Shown here piece after piece: positions 51,427 to 61,187 of a DNA stretch of 64,000 bases; positions within the stretch are counted from its first letter, which is position 1, and each line of letters begins with the position of its first letter. Both the position numbers and the translations under genes were made by a program. Source of the DNA: Tyzzerella sp. (GTDB lineage Bacteria; Bacillota; Clostridia; Lachnospirales; Anaerotignaceae). The stretch covers positions 124,001 through 188,000 of the forward strand of contig DXZA01000067.1 of assembly GCA_019415525.1 (NCBI GenBank). The letters are read 5' to 3'. Below the pieces are notes generated by a model that had not been told where the DNA came from, searched no databases, and was given only the letters and a program-made list of their open reading frames with translations.

Positions 51427-52378
51427 ATTCATAAGCTATTGATGTATCAATACCAATAGTATTTGTTGTAGCGTCCCAAGTTACACCAATATTAAACATC
51501 TGACATAAATCTCTTAATTTAAAATAGTTATTATTATTTATTGTATAAGCATTAATCTCTGCACTAGCACCATCTTTTAAAAGACCATTTTTATATAAAG
51601 TAGCTGTTTTATCAGTTCCATCACCTTTTACAAGTTCTCCACCTGCAACAGTATATGCTTTACCTGAAATAAGATTTATTTCCTGTTTTTCTCCATCCCA
51701 AGTTACATCAAACTGTTTATCAGTACCTGAAACAACTTTAGCAAAGTCACGAAGTTTAAAGTAGTTACTTCCATCAATATTATAAGCCTCAAATTCTGTT
51801 GCTGTACCATTTACAATAACATTTGAGTTTGTATATTTAGCTGTTGTTGTTTCTGTAACGGCTGGTGTTTCAACAGGTGTTTCTTGAGTAGATGAACTTG
51901 TTCCTTCAATAATAACTTTACAACTAACACCACCATCTAAAGGACCATAATTTCCATATACATAATAAACTCCTGGTTCTGTTAATGTAAATTTTGTACC
52001 CTTTTTAACATCACTAAGTTCATCTTCTAATTGCATATACCAATCTTCTTGTGTATACCCATCAGGAATAAGAAATTCTTCTTCAATATACTGTCCCATC
52101 ATTTCTCCCATTTTTGAGACACCAAATCCAGATAAATTGTCAACAGCTACTACTTCTACTGGAGCTTCACAATAATATGTATCAGTTGCATATATTGTGC
52201 CATCATCTTCTGTTTTAACAACATTTGAAATACTTACCTGAAATTCAGATGTTATTTCTCCTCCAACTTCATAATGCTGATAACCATTAATTTGTACAGT
52301 TTCTGCTCCAAAAACTGTTGTTGACATAGCTGCCATAACTACCATTCCTGCAATAATTGATTTTAACTTAAATTTCAT
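51425..52378 (-). CDS. Secreted protein with two copper amine oxidase-type stalk repeats
   Basis: A 317-residue protein. A signal peptide covers residues 1-24 (ends VFGAE). The first 160 residues have no known family. After a Thr/Glu-rich linker (TSSSTQETPVETP) come two related repeats with the stalk-domain pattern: EAYNIDGSNYFKLRDFAKVV...VTWD and NAYTINNNNYFKLRDLCQMF...VTWD. Such repeats are common in clostridial surface and secreted proteins. Role unknown. It is monocistronic and ends at the shared terminator. Confidence 0.8.
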   Translation of the reverse strand: MKFKLKSIIAGMVVMAAMSTTVFGAETVQINGYQHYEVGGEITSEFQVSISNVVKTEDDGTIYATDTYYCEAPVEVVAVDNLSGFGVSKMGEMMGQYIEEEFLIPDGYTQEDWYMQLEDELSDVKKGTKFTLTEPGVYYVYGNYGPLDGGVSCKVIIEGTSSSTQETPVETPAVTETTTAKYTNSNVIVNGTATEFEAYNIDGSNYFKLRDFAKVVSGTDKQFDVTWDGEKQEINLISGKAYTVAGGELVKGDGTDKTATLYKNGLLKDGASAEINAYTINNNNYFKLRDLCQMFNIGVTWDATTNTIGIDTSIAYE

Positions 52379-52507
52379 ATTTAAGTGCCCCCTTTTATTT
52401 GGTAAGTTTTAAAAACATTACTATGATAATTATAGCATATAATATTATATTTTCAACAATTTATTACATTAATACAAATATATTTTGTTATTAATTAACT
52501 ATAAATA

Positions 52508-53680
52508 TTATTTTTTAATCATTCCACTTTTATCAATAACATCTATAAGTTCTTCTATTTTTTCAACAGGAAGAACAAGAGCAAATCTTACATGCCCTTC
52601 CCCAAGAGGTCCAAAACTTGACCCTGGAGTACATATAACACCTGTTTTTTCAAGAAGTTCCATACAAAATTCTTCAGAATTTGTATAACCGTCAGGTAAA
52701 GGACCCCAAGCAAACATAGTTCCTTCAGAGTCAGGAATATTCCAACCTATTTTTCTAAGTCCACCACAAAGAGCATCTCTTCTTTTTTCATATTCAGAAC
52801 GATTTCTTTCAAGTATATCTTGTGGACCATTTAATGCTGCTATTGCTGCATATTGAACAGGTAAAAATATACCATAATCTATTTGAGTTCTTATATTTTT
52901 AAACTTACTTATTATTTCTTTATTACCAAGAGCAAAAGAAATTCTTGCACCTGTAAGATTATAGCTTTTTGAAAGTGAATTAAATTCAATACCAACATCT
53001 TTTGCACCTTCAAATTTTAAAAATGAAGTACCTTTTCTTCCATCAAATAATATTTCAGAATAAGCATTATCATGTATAATCATAATATTATATTTTTTAG
53101 CAAACTCAATAAGTTTAACATAAAACTCATCAGGTGCAGTTTTACAAACAGGATTAGCAGGAAAAGAAACTATCATAGCTTTTGCTTTTTTAGCAATCTC
53201 AGGGTCAATTCCTTCAAGGTCAGGTAAATAGTTATTTTCTTTAAGAAGTTTATAATACTCAAGCTTAGCACTTACAAGAAATGGTGCAGTACTAAATATA
53301 GGATAACAAGGGTCAGGAACAAGAACTATATCTCCCTCATTACAAAGAGCAAGACAAACATGTGTAATACCCTCTTGAGAACCATATACAGACATTATTT
53401 CATCTTTTTCAAGAGAAACATCAAATCTTCTTTTATACCAATTCTGAACAGCTTCCAAAAGCTCTGGCATATCAGCAAGAGCATATTTATAATTATCTGG
53501 ATTTAAACATGCTTTAGAAACAGCTTCCATAACATGTTCATCCGGTTTAAAATCCGGTGTACCTACTGAAAGATTATATACAACTTTCCCTTCCCTAATT
53601 CTTTCATTCTTTTTTTCATTAAGTACAGAAAATATATTAGGCTTAAAACTTTCTTCTCTATCAGAAAAAACAAAATTCAT
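52508..53680 (-). CDS. PLP-dependent class I/II aminotransferase (DapL-like)
   Basis: A 390-residue fold-type I aminotransferase. The PLP-binding lysine is in FNSLSKSYNLTGARISFALG near residue 235. Other motifs are YNLSVGTPDFKPDEH, SFPANPVCKTAP and the ending GHVRFALVLPVEKIEEL. It resembles LL-diaminopimelate aminotransferases and related enzymes that use aspartate or aromatic donors. Without other lysine-pathway genes nearby the substrate is uncertain. Full length. Confidence 0.85.
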   Translation of the reverse strand: MNFVFSDREESFKPNIFSVLNEKKNERIREGKVVYNLSVGTPDFKPDEHVMEAVSKACLNPDNYKYALADMPELLEAVQNWYKRRFDVSLEKDEIMSVYGSQEGITHVCLALCNEGDIVLVPDPCYPIFSTAPFLVSAKLEYYKLLKENNYLPDLEGIDPEIAKKAKAMIVSFPANPVCKTAPDEFYVKLIEFAKKYNIMIIHDNAYSEILFDGRKGTSFLKFEGAKDVGIEFNSLSKSYNLTGARISFALGNKEIISKFKNIRTQIDYGIFLPVQYAAIAALNGPQDILERNRSEYEKRRDALCGGLRKIGWNIPDSEGTMFAWGPLPDGYTNSEEFCMELLEKTGVICTPGSSFGPLGEGHVRFALVLPVEKIEELIDVIDKSGMIKK

Positions 53681-53755
53681 AAATAAAACCCCCTAAAAAA
53701 TTAAAAATTAATATGAGAAAAATTATAATACAAAACATATAAAAATAGTATACAA

Positions 53756-53790
53756 AAATAAAAAACTTCCTGTAATGTTAATACAAGAAG
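53756..53790 (-). terminator. Terminator of ftsH
   Basis: A 9-bp stem (CTTCTTGTA / TACAGGAAG on the minus strand, one G-T pair) followed by TTTTTTATTTTT, 16 bp after the ftsH stop codon. Confidence 0.8.
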
Positions 53791-53805
53791 CTTTTTATAT
53801 AAATA

Positions 53806-55677
53806 TTAAATTTCAATATCAACTTTTTCTTTTTCCTCAAGAATATCCATAAATTCCTTACCTGTTATTGTTTCTTTTTCAATAAGGAACGCAGCTATTT
53901 TATGAAGAATATTTTCATTTTCTTTAAGTATATCAATAGCTTTTTTATGGCATTCTGTTATAATTTTCAAAACCTCACTATCTACTTCAGCAGAAGTAAC
54001 CTCAGCACAGTTTCTTACATTTCTTCCGTCAAGATATCTATTTTGTATGCTTTCAAGTCCCATCATATCAAACTTTTCACTCATACCATATTGTGCAACC
54101 ATAGCTCTTGCCATAGAAGTTGCTCTTTCAATATCATTTGAAGCACCTGTTGTAATTGTATTAAATATAACTTCTTCAGCAGCACGACCTGCAAGAAGTG
54201 TTGTTATCTGTTCAAGAATTTCTTCTTTACTCATAAGATATTTTTCTTCTTCTGGCATCTGCATTGTATAGCCAAGAGAACCCATTGTTCTTGGTACTAT
54301 TGTTATTTTTTGTACAGGCATTGTATTTTTTTGCATTGCAGTTGCAAGAGCATGTCCAACTTCGTGATATGCAACAATTTTCTTTTCTTTTTCTGTAAGA
54401 ATACGGTCTTTTTTCTCTTTACCTGCAATAATAACTTCTATTGCTTCCATAAAGTCACTTTGATTTACTTTATCTCTACCAAGTCTTACGGCTCTAAGTG
54501 CAGCCTCATTTACTATATTAGCAATATCAGCACCGGCACAACCACTTGTGCCAAGAGCAACAGCATCAAGGTCAACATCATCACTAAGTTTAACATTTTT
54601 CACATGAACATCTAAAATAGCTTTTCTACCTTTAAGGTCTGGTTTTTCAACTATTACACGTCTATCAAAACGACCTGGTCTTAAAAGAGCTTTATCAAGA
54701 ACCTCAGGTCTATTTGTAGCACCAAGTATTACAACACCTTTTGATGAATCAAAACCGTCCATTTCTGATAAAAGCTGATTAAGAGTTTGTTCTCTTTCAT
54801 CATTTCCACCCATTTGATTATCTCTACTTTTTCCAATAGCATCTATTTCATCTATAAAAACAATACAAGGTGCATTTGTAACAGCTTGTTTAAATAAATC
54901 TCTAACTCTAGATGCACCAACACCAACAAACATTTCAACAAAATCTGAACCCGAAAGAGAATAAAAAGGTACATTTGCTTCACCTGCAACAGCCTTTGCA
55001 AGAAGTGTTTTACCAGTACCTGGAGGGCCAACAAGTAAAGCACCTTTTGGAAGCTTAGCACCTATAGCATTATATTTATCAGGCTGATGAAGAAAATCAA
55101 CTATATCATTAAGAGATTCCTTAGCTTCTTCTTGCCCTGCAACATCTGCAAAAGTAACACCTGTTTCTTTTTGTGCATATATCTTTGCAGTATTTTTTCC
55201 AAAGCTCATAGGTCCACCAGTTCCTCCACCCATTTTCTTAGCAAATGAACGCATAAGAAGTGTAACAACAGCATAAATAAGTATACTTGGAAGAACCCAA
55301 GATGTCATAAATTCATATATTACAGAATTATTTTCAACATTTGAATACTGAGTTGCACCAGAAGCTATTATTCTATCTGTAAGCTCTGGGTCATCAACAG
55401 CACCTACTATATAAGTAACAGGCTTAGAATAAATACCAACCTGTCCATCTTCTGTTTGTTTTTCTGTTACAATAAGTCTATCAACTTGTCTTTCAACAGT
55501 ATCAACTTTTTTTTCATCAAGCATTTGGAGAAATTCTGTATATGATATTTCTTGAGAATGTCTTGATGTTAATGCTGCCATAAATATATTTATTACAGAA
55601 GTAAATATAACTGCCATAATAATAAATGACATAAGTGTTTTTGTATCATTACCTTTAGGCTCTTTTCCAGTCGGCAT
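53806..55677 (-). CDS. ftsH: ATP-dependent zinc metalloprotease FtsH
   Basis: Membrane-bound AAA+ protease for quality control, with a role in sporulation in Bacillus. The 623-residue product has two transmembrane segments (about 17-37 and 105-125) around an outside domain. The AAA module has Walker A GPPGTGKT, Walker B CIVFIDEIDAIG and the second region of homology NRPEVLDKALLRPGRFDRRV. The zinc site is HEVGH. The ATG at 55677 has GGGGAG at 9 nt; the ATG three codons upstream is too close to that site. Confidence 0.97.
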   Translation of the reverse strand: MPTGKEPKGNDTKTLMSFIIMAVIFTSVINIFMAALTSRHSQEISYTEFLQMLDEKKVDTVERQVDRLIVTEKQTEDGQVGIYSKPVTYIVGAVDDPELTDRIIASGATQYSNVENNSVIYEFMTSWVLPSILIYAVVTLLMRSFAKKMGGGTGGPMSFGKNTAKIYAQKETGVTFADVAGQEEAKESLNDIVDFLHQPDKYNAIGAKLPKGALLVGPPGTGKTLLAKAVAGEANVPFYSLSGSDFVEMFVGVGASRVRDLFKQAVTNAPCIVFIDEIDAIGKSRDNQMGGNDEREQTLNQLLSEMDGFDSSKGVVILGATNRPEVLDKALLRPGRFDRRVIVEKPDLKGRKAILDVHVKNVKLSDDVDLDAVALGTSGCAGADIANIVNEAALRAVRLGRDKVNQSDFMEAIEVIIAGKEKKDRILTEKEKKIVAYHEVGHALATAMQKNTMPVQKITIVPRTMGSLGYTMQMPEEEKYLMSKEEILEQITTLLAGRAAEEVIFNTITTGASNDIERATSMARAMVAQYGMSEKFDMMGLESIQNRYLDGRNVRNCAEVTSAEVDSEVLKIITECHKKAIDILKENENILHKIAAFLIEKETITGKEFMDILEEKEKVDIEI

Positions 55678-55766
55678 AAAAATCATCTCCCCATATTTAA
55701 AAATTACATTTTACAAAATAATACGAAAAAAATATATACTTGTTTAATATAAAAATATAATTTTTT

Positions 55767-56753
55767 CTAATTCTTAACATTTATTGTATTGCTTATTATA
55801 TTTGCAAGATAATACATAGAATTCAAAGCCTCTTCTTTTGTATTTGTTTGAGCTCCCACTTCTACAAGCATTGATAAAGGTTTCATATGCAAACTATATC
55901 TATATGCATTTACATATATTTTTCTTGTAAAACCTTCATACTGTTGAGCTAATGTTTGCATTTTAAAACTTAATGCTAAATTCTCCTCAAGATAAGGATT
56001 AGGTAAGTAACTAATTTCGTTAAGACTGCCATTTTCATAAAGTCGGCATAAACCATTAAAGAACATTATTTTTGCACATTGTTTACCATCAATTTCAGTA
56101 ACAAGATGCGTATCTTCTGGCACACCATCTCTATGTAAGTCTATAACCATTTGTATAGAAGGATTTTCATCAAGTATTTTCTGTATAGATACTTCCATTC
56201 TTTCATAAGCACCAATAACCTGTCCCTTACCATTTACCCTATCATATTGACCTGTGTCATGAATAACTTCAACACCCATAAATTCTTCAAGATATTTTTT
56301 AAGTTCTTCTCCAACACCCCATATACCATCTTCAAGTGTTCCATTGCTATCAGCATACATTTCATTTGCATGGGTATGAAATATAAGAATTTTAGGACCT
56401 TCAACTGTATTATCAATATTAAAATCCATATTTTGAAACTTTTCAACATCAATATCAGTAGGTAAAAGGTCTGTACTACTATCAACAGTATAATATTTAC
56501 TTTTTAAAGTTGCAAAATCAGTTGTTGGTAAAGTAATATTAGTATCAAGTTCTTCTTTTCCCTTTTGAAAACTTATATCATCACTTCCAACAACACTTTT
56601 ATCATAAAAAGGTATATTTATAATCTGTGTTCCATCAAATTCAAAACCTTTTTGACCTATTCCTGTAAGTATTGAAAAAGCAAGTATTCCTGCTGTAAAA
56701 GATAATGCATTTTTTATTATAAAATTTTTATATGAAGTTCTATCCATAGCCAT
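55767..56753 (-). CDS. spoIIP: Stage II sporulation protein P (SpoIIP)
   Basis: Peptidoglycan amidase/endopeptidase of the SpoIIDMP engulfment complex. The 328-residue product has an N-terminal transmembrane anchor (about residues 10-30), then the hydrolase domain with ILIFHTHANEMY, VIDLHRDGVPEDT and the ending MLVEVGAQTNTKEEA, which carry the zinc ligands. The ATG at 56753 has AGAGGTG at 6 nt; an earlier GTG overlaps that site. It supports that this organism forms spores, as do the cotJ genes. Usually regulated by sigma-E; a promoter was not assigned. Confidence 0.93.
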   Translation of the reverse strand: MAMDRTSYKNFIIKNALSFTAGILAFSILTGIGQKGFEFDGTQIINIPFYDKSVVGSDDISFQKGKEELDTNITLPTTDFATLKSKYYTVDSSTDLLPTDIDVEKFQNMDFNIDNTVEGPKILIFHTHANEMYADSNGTLEDGIWGVGEELKKYLEEFMGVEVIHDTGQYDRVNGKGQVIGAYERMEVSIQKILDENPSIQMVIDLHRDGVPEDTHLVTEIDGKQCAKIMFFNGLCRLYENGSLNEISYLPNPYLEENLALSFKMQTLAQQYEGFTRKIYVNAYRYSLHMKPLSMLVEVGAQTNTKEEALNSMYYLANIISNTINVKN

Positions 56754-56842
56754 TATAATCACCTCTTTCTAAAATATACCGCTTTATAATTATATTTATA
56801 AGAAATGATTTTAATTCTTCATAAAAAATAGTATATTTAAAA

Positions 56843-56883
56843 ACATAAGGCTCATTGATTGAAATATTCAAACAACAAGCCTT
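56843..56883 (-). terminator. Terminator of the ppk-ppx transcript
   Basis: AAGGCT / AGCCTT with inner pairs (TTGAA / TTCAA), 36 bp after the ppk1 stop codon, followed on the minus strand by ATGTTTTTAAA. T-runs lie on both sides. Confidence 0.6.
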
Positions 56884-56918
56884 TTTTAATTTATTTAAAA
56901 AATTTAATTTTATTAATA

Positions 56919-59024
56919 TTATTCTTCATTTTTACCTTCAACAGGTATAAACATATCATCTTCTTTATTCTGTTTAGCTTTTTTATATGCATCAACAGCT
57001 TGTGCATGGAATATAAGCTGTGAGTGTATAACTTCTTTTCCACGACGGTCAATATGTTCATAAGTTCCATCTGGTTGCTGCACACGAACTTTTACAGTAT
57101 CATTAAGTGTTATTTTAAGAGTTTCTTTTATTCTTTCTTTAAGTACTTCATCTTCAATAGGGAATGCTGTTTCAACACGTTTATCTAAGTTTCTAGGCAT
57201 CCAGTCAGCACTAGAAAGGAATATTTTTTCATTTCCATCATCATGGAAATAATAAATTCTACTATGTTCAAGAAATCTATCTACTATACTTATAACACGT
57301 ATATTATCACTTACCCCTGGTATTCCTGATTTAAGGCAACATATACCTCTTACTATAAGATTTATTTTTACACCTTCCATAGAAGCTTTATAGAGAGCTC
57401 TTATAATTCCGGCATCAACAAGGGAATTCATCTTTGCAGTTATTTCAGCATAACGTCCTTTTTTTGCTATTTTTGTTTCATTTTCAATCCATTGTAAAAA
57501 TGTTTGACGTAATGAAGTTGGTGCAACAGATATTTTTTTCCATTGTGGTGGTTTTGAATATCCTGTAAGAACATTAAAGAGTGCAGAAACATCTGTACCA
57601 AAGCTTTCTCTTGCAGTAAACAAACCAAAATCTGTATAAAGTTTTGCTGTACTATCATTATAGTTACCTGTTGCCATATGGACATATCTCTTTATACCGT
57701 CCTCTTCTTGGCGTACAACAAGGCAAATTTTACAATGTGTCTTTAATCCTACAAGACCATATATTACATGACAACCGGCTTTTTCAAGCTTTTTAGCCCA
57801 TATAATATTATTTTCCTCATCAAATCTTGCTTTTAACTCAACAAGAACAGTTACCTGTTTTCCATTTTCAGCAGCCTGTATAAGTGCAGCAACAATAGGA
57901 GAATTACCACTAACACGATAAAGTGTCTGTTTTATAGCCAATACATCTGGGTCTTTTGCAGCTTCCTGAATATATTTTACAACACAATCAAAACTTTCAT
58001 ATGGATGATGTACAAGTATATCTTTTTCACGAATTGCATCAAATATATTTTTATCCATAAATGCAGTTACAGGCTGTGGTTTTAATACTTCATTTCTTAA
58101 ATGGTCAAATCCATTTAAAAAGCTAAATTTCATCCAAACATTAAAATCTATATATCCTGTACTTTCATATATATCTTCACCATCAAGTTCAAGCATATCA
58201 AGAAGGAATGTTTTTATTTCGCTATCCATACTTTTTTCAATTTCAAGACGTACAGGGTCTCCCCATTTTCTTTTCTTTATAGATTTTTCTATTTCCATAA
58301 GAAGGTCTTCTGTATCTTCTTCATCTATTGTAAGGTCTGAATTTCTTGTTATTCTGAAATAGCTGAGATTTTTCACCTCACAGCCTTCAAAAAGCTCACC
58401 TACAAACATAGATATTATATCTTCAAGCATTATAAATTCACGTACACCCTTTGAAGAAGGTAATTCTGTTATTCTTGGAACAACAGTAGGTACCTGCATA
58501 ACAGCATAAAGTTTTTCATCATCTTTTACAACTTGAAGAATAATATTAAGTGATTTATTTGGAAGCAAAGGAAAAGGTCTACTCTGGTCTATTGCCATAG
58601 GTGTAATTATAGGATAAAGAGTAGAAGTAAAATAATCTTTAACAAAATTTTTCTGTTCATTTGAAAGTTCCTTTGGGTCAACAAATACAATACCTTCTTT
58701 TTCAAGAGCAGGAAGAAGTGAACGCATAAGACAGCTATTCTGTTTAGCATACATTTCATGAGCTTTTTCTGATATTTTTTCAAGCTGTTCTTGTGGTGTA
58801 AGTCCTGCAATATCTCTTTTTGAATATCCTATATCAACTTGGTCAAGAAGTCCTGATACACGTACCATAAAAAATTCATCAAGATTTGATGCTGTTATAG
58901 CAAGGAATTTTAATCTTTCAAGTAAAGGGTTTGTTTTATCATACGCTTCCTCCAAAACCCTTTCATTAAACATAAGCCAACTAAGCTCTCTATTTACATA
59001 ATAATCTGTATTTTTTAAATCCAT
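56919..59024 (-). CDS. ppk1: Polyphosphate kinase 1
   Basis: It makes polyphosphate from ATP. The 701-residue product has the N domain (NRELSWLMFNERVLEEA), the head domain, and two phospholipase D-like C domains. The histidine that is phosphorylated lies in YVHMATGNYNDSTAKLYTD, and a second conserved histidine in FLEHSRIYYF; SSADWMPRNLDKRVE follows. Full length. Its start is 2 bp after the stop codon of the Ppx/GppA-like gene, so the two are co-transcribed. Confidence 0.97.
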   Translation of the reverse strand: MDLKNTDYYVNRELSWLMFNERVLEEAYDKTNPLLERLKFLAITASNLDEFFMVRVSGLLDQVDIGYSKRDIAGLTPQEQLEKISEKAHEMYAKQNSCLMRSLLPALEKEGIVFVDPKELSNEQKNFVKDYFTSTLYPIITPMAIDQSRPFPLLPNKSLNIILQVVKDDEKLYAVMQVPTVVPRITELPSSKGVREFIMLEDIISMFVGELFEGCEVKNLSYFRITRNSDLTIDEEDTEDLLMEIEKSIKKRKWGDPVRLEIEKSMDSEIKTFLLDMLELDGEDIYESTGYIDFNVWMKFSFLNGFDHLRNEVLKPQPVTAFMDKNIFDAIREKDILVHHPYESFDCVVKYIQEAAKDPDVLAIKQTLYRVSGNSPIVAALIQAAENGKQVTVLVELKARFDEENNIIWAKKLEKAGCHVIYGLVGLKTHCKICLVVRQEEDGIKRYVHMATGNYNDSTAKLYTDFGLFTARESFGTDVSALFNVLTGYSKPPQWKKISVAPTSLRQTFLQWIENETKIAKKGRYAEITAKMNSLVDAGIIRALYKASMEGVKINLIVRGICCLKSGIPGVSDNIRVISIVDRFLEHSRIYYFHDDGNEKIFLSSADWMPRNLDKRVETAFPIEDEVLKERIKETLKITLNDTVKVRVQQPDGTYEHIDRRGKEVIHSQLIFHAQAVDAYKKAKQNKEDDMFIPVEGKNEE

Positions 59025-59026
59025 TT

Positions 59027-60574
59027 TTACATCACTCTTTTCTTTTTAATTACCGCTTTCATACCAAATACTTCTTCAAAATACTTACTCTTAAGTCCAA
59101 ATGACCATTCCTCTATTTGTGTATTTTTCAAAGTAGCAATCCCTATTATTAATGTGTTATTTTTTATTTTTACATCTATATTATCAAATTTTTTAATATG
59201 TCCTTTATCAAGAGCTTCTGCAAGTCTAAGAATAGCTGTAAGCTTTGATACTCTCATTCTATCATCATAACTTAATCTATTAAAATTATAATCCAACATA
59301 TTTGGTACAGAAGAACTATGATATTTAGTTGTGTTAGCTATTATTTCCATATCATGACTACTAAGTCCAACAATTTCAGAACTTCTTATTATTTCATATG
59401 AATGGTTATAATGACCTACTACGTTAATGTATTTACCTACATCATGTGTTATTGCTGCAACACTTAAAAGTAATCTATCTTTTTTATTAAGACCATGATA
59501 GTTTTTCATTTTATCAAATATTTCAAGGGAATACTTTTCTACAAAATATGCATGTTCTTCATCAAAGTTATAGCGTTTTGCCATTGTTTTTGCACTTATT
59601 ATAGTATTTTCCTTAAATGTTTCATTATAATTTTGGGCTTCTTTCGGTCTTAACTGCTCAAAAAGAAGAGCATCTTCTATAAACACATCAGGTAGTATAA
59701 TCTTTGTAGCATTTGTATAGCTTAAAAGCATTGAATGTATACTCATTGAGTATTTCAAAAGCTCTGCATTTTCTTCTGATATATTATAATCTTCCATAAT
59801 CTGTTCAAAAGATTTTTCTTCAAGCTCATTATAAAGCTTTATAAAGTCCTCTACCTGTATGTAATTTATTCTGTCTGTAAGTTTTTGTGCATTACAAAGT
59901 TGTGCAATAAGAGGTACTTGACGGCCACTTGCTACAAAATGTTTAAATTCACCTTTTGGTAAAACAGTAAGGAAAGTTTCCTGAAAACTTCTTAAATAGT
60001 CTGCTATTATAATTTTATATTGCTCTTCAAAATCATACATTGAAGTAAACATTTCTGATATTCTTAAACTTCCTATTTTGATATTTGTTGTAAAAGGTAT
60101 ATTTCCGTTATCTATAAATGATATACCTAAGTTACCTACACCAGAATATATCATAAGAGCAGGATTTTTATATGTTTTATATTCCTTAAGTCTTCTCATT
60201 ATTTCTTTATATATAATAGTTTTTTCCTGAGAATCATCAAGAACTTCAACATCTAAACCTGTACGAAGTTTTATTTGGTCAACAACATAATCTCTGTTTT
60301 GAGCCTCTCTAACTGCTGTTGTAGCAACAGTTTTTATATTTGTTATTTTATATTCAGCGGAAGATTTTACAAACTTATTTAATATTTCACAAGTTTTATT
60401 TATTTTTTCAAAGCTTATTCTTCCTATACTAAATGTATCCTTTCCAAGACTTATTGGATACTCAAGCTCCTGAAGTATTTCAATTTTGCCGTTTACATAT
60501 TGCCCTGTACACATTGTAAGGGAGTTTGAACCTATATTTATTACAGATGCAATATTAAAAGTTTTTTTATTCAT
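59027..60574 (-). CDS. Ppx/GppA-like domain fused to HD domain, divergent active site
   Basis: A 515-residue protein. The first 300 residues follow the exopolyphosphatase/pppGpp phosphatase fold (INIGSNSLTMCTGQ, ATTAVREAQNRDYV, VLDDSQEK). Two phosphate-binding motifs are changed: the usual DIGSNS reads NIGSNS, and the usual DIGGGSTE region reads YSGVGNLG. The C-terminal part is an HD domain with ITHDVGKYI and HYNHSYEII. So the first domain may bind rather than cut polyphosphate, and the HD domain may be active. The gene overlaps no other and leads into ppk1, which suggests a role in polyphosphate control. Confidence 0.85.
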   Translation of the reverse strand: MNKKTFNIASVINIGSNSLTMCTGQYVNGKIEILQELEYPISLGKDTFSIGRISFEKINKTCEILNKFVKSSAEYKITNIKTVATTAVREAQNRDYVVDQIKLRTGLDVEVLDDSQEKTIIYKEIMRRLKEYKTYKNPALMIYSGVGNLGISFIDNGNIPFTTNIKIGSLRISEMFTSMYDFEEQYKIIIADYLRSFQETFLTVLPKGEFKHFVASGRQVPLIAQLCNAQKLTDRINYIQVEDFIKLYNELEEKSFEQIMEDYNISEENAELLKYSMSIHSMLLSYTNATKIILPDVFIEDALLFEQLRPKEAQNYNETFKENTIISAKTMAKRYNFDEEHAYFVEKYSLEIFDKMKNYHGLNKKDRLLLSVAAITHDVGKYINVVGHYNHSYEIIRSSEIVGLSSHDMEIIANTTKYHSSSVPNMLDYNFNRLSYDDRMRVSKLTAILRLAEALDKGHIKKFDNIDVKIKNNTLIIGIATLKNTQIEEWSFGLKSKYFEEVFGMKAVIKKKRVM

Positions 60575-60683
60575 ATATATTCACCCCTGGTGTTATTGAA
60601 AAAAATTGTAGATACATGCTTTATTATAGAATATAAAATTAAAAGTGTCATTAATTTTACATATAATTTACATTATAATAATA

Positions 60684-60720
60684 TAAAAGTATGTACAATA
60701 TTTATATGTACATACTTTTA
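60684..60720 (-). terminator. Hairpin after the lipoprotein gene
   Basis: A 14-bp perfect inverted repeat (60684-60697 with 60707-60720) with a 9-nt loop, 7 bp from the stop codon. The T-run is mostly within the stem, so termination strength is uncertain. Confidence 0.55.
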
Positions 60721-60726
60721 TAAAAA

Positions 60727-60984
60727 TTAATAATTCATAGTATCGTTAGCAGTTCCATTACCTGAACCTTCAAGTACACTTGTATAACCAGAACCATCAC
60801 CTGTATCTGTTCCTAAACCGTCACCATAACCTGCACCATCTGTATATTCAGCATATCCATCACTATTATCTATATAATCATAATAATATCCAGATGTTAC
60901 TTCTTCTGCATTTTCCATATCACTATCAGAACACCCTGTAAATGATAAACATAATAATGACAATAATAATAATTTTAGTTTCAT
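60727..60984 (-). CDS. Small predicted lipoprotein
   Basis: An 85-residue protein with a lipoprotein signal (MKLKLLLLSLLCLSFTGC); Cys18 in the FTGC lipobox would be lipidated. The mature part is acidic and low in complexity, rich in Gly, Tyr and Asp (GYYYDYIDNSDGY, GDGLGTDTGDGSGY). No family recognised. AAGGAGG precedes the ATG. Monocistronic, divergent from malQ. Confidence 0.7.
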   Translation of the reverse strand: MKLKLLLLSLLCLSFTGCSDSDMENAEEVTSGYYYDYIDNSDGYAEYTDGAGYGDGLGTDTGDGSGYTSVLEGSGNGTANDTMNY

Positions 60985-61187
60985 TATTATTCCTCCTTTA
61001 TAAAAAGAAATTTTTTCAAATTTAGTTTTTCTGTATTAAGATATAAAAATACTGTAATTAGTATGGTATTACATATAAAATTTGGAATTTTAAGAATTTT
61101 TTTGTTGTTTGTTATTAATGACATTAAACATAAAAATTGCTAAAATCTAATTAAGTATTTTTATTTTTTAAATAGGGGGATTGGGAA

